A stretch of DNA of 5,881 nucleotides from an uncultured Eubacteriaceae bacterium (GTDB lineage: Bacteria > Bacillota > Clostridia > Oscillospirales > Acutalibacteraceae), in NCBI GenBank assembly GCA_937905915.1, contig CALCVR010000134.1, positions 1-5,881 on the forward strand. Reading direction: 5' to 3'. Of the stretch, positions 4,792-5,881 are shown in pieces. The notes below the pieces were generated by a model, which worked only from the letters and a program-made list of their open reading frames with translations, was not told the DNA's origin and ran no database searches. Each line of letters opens with the position of its first letter. Position 1 is the stretch's first letter. Made by a program: the position numbers and the translations under genes.

Positions 4792-5881
4792 TTATTTTGT
4801 GATAAGAACCGAGCACTCCACACTTGCAGGAGACCATTGATCATTGTCGTTACCCGCTAAGAAGGAGAATACTCTCACACCGGCGGTACCTACGCTCATG
4901 GAAATGGTATAGGTTCTCATATCGCCTTTGTCTTCATAACCTAACACATCAAAGCTGATGTCGCGGCCAAGTTCATTTTTAACAGCCAACTGAGTAACAC
5001 CTAAGCTGGTTGTAAGTTTCACCTCAAAGGGCTCATTGACCTTAGCACTTTCGGTCTGAATATCAGCTGAATAGACCACAGGTTTCACGGTGATATTGAT
5101 GGAAGCTTCCACGGTCATCTCAGACCATTCACCCTGCTCGTTGGCAGCCAGGAAGGAGAATACCCTCACACCGGCGGTGCCTACGCTCATGGAAATGGTG
5201 TAAGTTCTAACGTCGCCTTCATCCTTGTAGCCCAACACATCAAAGCTGACATCGCGGCCAGTCTCATTCTTGACAGCCAGTTTGGTGGCGTTTGTGTTGG
5301 TCTTAACCTGAACGGTAAAGGGTTCATTGACGTTAGCACTTTCAGACTGCATCTCTGCCGAGTAAATGATAGCTTTGGCAACAATCTGAATAGAAGCGGT
5401 CACACCAGGTTCAGTCCAAACACCATCTTCGTTGGCGGCCAGGAAGGTAAACTCTCTGTCGCCCGCGGTACCTACGCTCATAGAGAGTGTGTAGGTTCTA
5501 ACGTCGCCTTCATCTTCGCAGCTCAGCACATCAAAGCTGATATTACGGCCCGATTCATTCTTAACAGCCAACTTAGTGGCGTTGAGATTGGTCTTAACCT
5601 TGACGGTAAAGGGTTCATTGATATTAGCGTTTTCAGACTGCATCTCTACAGAATAGATCTCGGCCGCAGGAGCTGCCGGTTTCACAATGTCTACTGTAAC
5701 AGTAGTGCCCTCTACAAGGCCTTCGCCCTGGTCAACCATCACTGTGAGGGTACGGCCAAGGCCGTAGCTGTCCAAAGAAGTTTTAACAGTCCAGACCTTC
5801 TGTCCATCCTCTTGCTTACTGTGGACATCCTGCATGGTAATGTAGTTTCCACGTTCATTTTGCAGAGCCACTCTTCTGACA
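4792..5881 (-). CDS. Tandem 97-residue repeat protein, C-terminal part (partial)
   Basis: The frame stays open to the window edge (codons for V-R-R precede the GTG at 5871), so this is the C-terminal 362 residues of a longer protein whose true start is not visible. It consists of beta-rich, acidic tandem units: one partial diverged unit, then three related units whose conserved tyrosines are exactly 97 residues apart. Each unit carries Y-S-x-(E/D)-(M/I)-Q, NEPF, LAVKNExGR, SFDVL and RTYT(I/L)SMSVGTAG. The alternating hydrophobic pattern and length suggest an Ig-like or fibronectin-like beta-sandwich. No signal peptide, membrane helix, SLH domain or LPXTG sorting motif lies in the visible part; the protein ends in ECSVLITK. 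Secretion or surface display is inference and would depend on the missing N-terminus. I do not recognise the family. A strong terminator follows at 4716-4753. Confidence 0.85.
   Translation of the reverse strand, partial: VRRVALQNERGNYITMQDVHSKQEDGQKVWTVKTSLDSYGLGRTLTVMVDQGEGLVEGTTVTVDIVKPAAPAAEIYSVEMQSENANINEPFTVKVKTNLNATKLAVKNESGRNISFDVLSCEDEGDVRTYTLSMSVGTAGDREFTFLAANEDGVWTEPGVTASIQIVAKAIIYSAEMQSESANVNEPFTVQVKTNTNATKLAVKNETGRDVSFDVLGYKDEGDVRTYTISMSVGTAGVRVFSFLAANEQGEWSEMTVEASINITVKPVVYSADIQTESAKVNEPFEVKLTTSLGVTQLAVKNELGRDISFDVLGYEDKGDMRTYTISMSVGTAGVRVFSFLAGNDNDQWSPASVECSVLITK
4795..5079 (-). repeat. 97-residue repeat unit, last copy (95 residues)
   Basis: It runs from VVYSADIQTESAKVNEPF to the C-terminal ITK. 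It shares the 20-residue stretch TYTISMSVGTAGVRVFSFLA exactly with the unit before it. It is two residues short because the protein ends here. Confidence 0.85.
5080..5370 (-). repeat. 97-residue repeat unit, middle copy
   Basis: A full 291-base unit from IIYSAEMQSESANVNEPF to INITVKP. By hand count it matches the preceding unit at roughly 70 of 97 residues with no gaps. Confidence 0.87.
5371..5661 (-). repeat. 97-residue repeat unit, first full copy
   Basis: A full 291-base unit from EIYSVEMQSENANINEPF to IQIVAKA. It differs from the others mainly in DREFTFLA in place of VRVFSFLA, and it carries a cysteine (LSCEDEGD) where the later units have tyrosine. Confidence 0.87.
5662..5881 (-). repeat. 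Diverged, partial repeat unit at window edge
   Basis: VRRVALQNERGNYITM lines up with VTQLAVKNELGRDISF of the last unit, and the following strands align without large gaps as far as VTVDIVKP. Identity is low, so it is an older or functionally different copy of the same fold. A proline/alanine-rich linker (KPAAPAAE) separates it from the first well-conserved unit. Confidence 0.6.

Noticed and set aside
4795..5661. Regular repeats considered as a CRISPR-like or other DNA repeat array
   Set aside because: The 291-base period is a whole number of codons within one open frame and the conservation follows the protein, so these are coding repeats.

Overview
The window looks like chromosomal DNA of a low-to-mid GC Bacillota (Firmicutes), most likely a clostridium of the Oscillospirales type. 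The reasons are strong GGAGG-type ribosome binding sites, rho-independent terminators with T tracts, the adjacent pair trmK and YqfO-type nif3, a small DUF1858 gene, and use of TTG/GTG start codons. The order-level placement is an inference from family resemblance; no marker gene fixes it.

Layout. Positions 1-319 are an AT-rich non-coding leader with candidate promoters and three short inverted repeats. On the + strand follow hflX (320-1582), a ribosome-acting GTPase, and, after a single base, a small AAA/ABC-type ATPase of the COG3910 kind (1584-2336). These two look like a translationally coupled operon. A hairpin with T tracts on both sides (2376-2416) closes both converging units. The rest lies on the - strand. 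Read in the transcribed direction it starts with the C-terminal part of a large tandem-repeat protein (5881-4792, its 5' end outside the window) that ends in a strong terminator. Next comes a clear sigma-A promoter (4668-4640), then the DUF1858 gene (4545-4345), an imperfect terminator-like hairpin, trmK (4240-3545) and nif3 (3511-2420).

How the genes fit together. hflX (ribosome splitting/rescue) and trmK (methylation of tRNA A22) both concern translation. nif3 regularly accompanies trmK in Bacillota, but its substrate is unsettled. The small ATPase next to hflX has no known partner. The only clear promoter for the right-hand group lies upstream of the DUF1858 gene, so DUF1858-trmK-nif3 may be one transcript whose downstream part is tuned by the hairpin at 4277-4317.

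Most of the window is ordinary housekeeping sequence. The least explained item is the repeat protein: at least three 97-residue, beta-rich, acidic units plus a diverged one, with no C-terminal anchor. I did not see a mobile element, CRISPR array, tRNA, rRNA or defence system.
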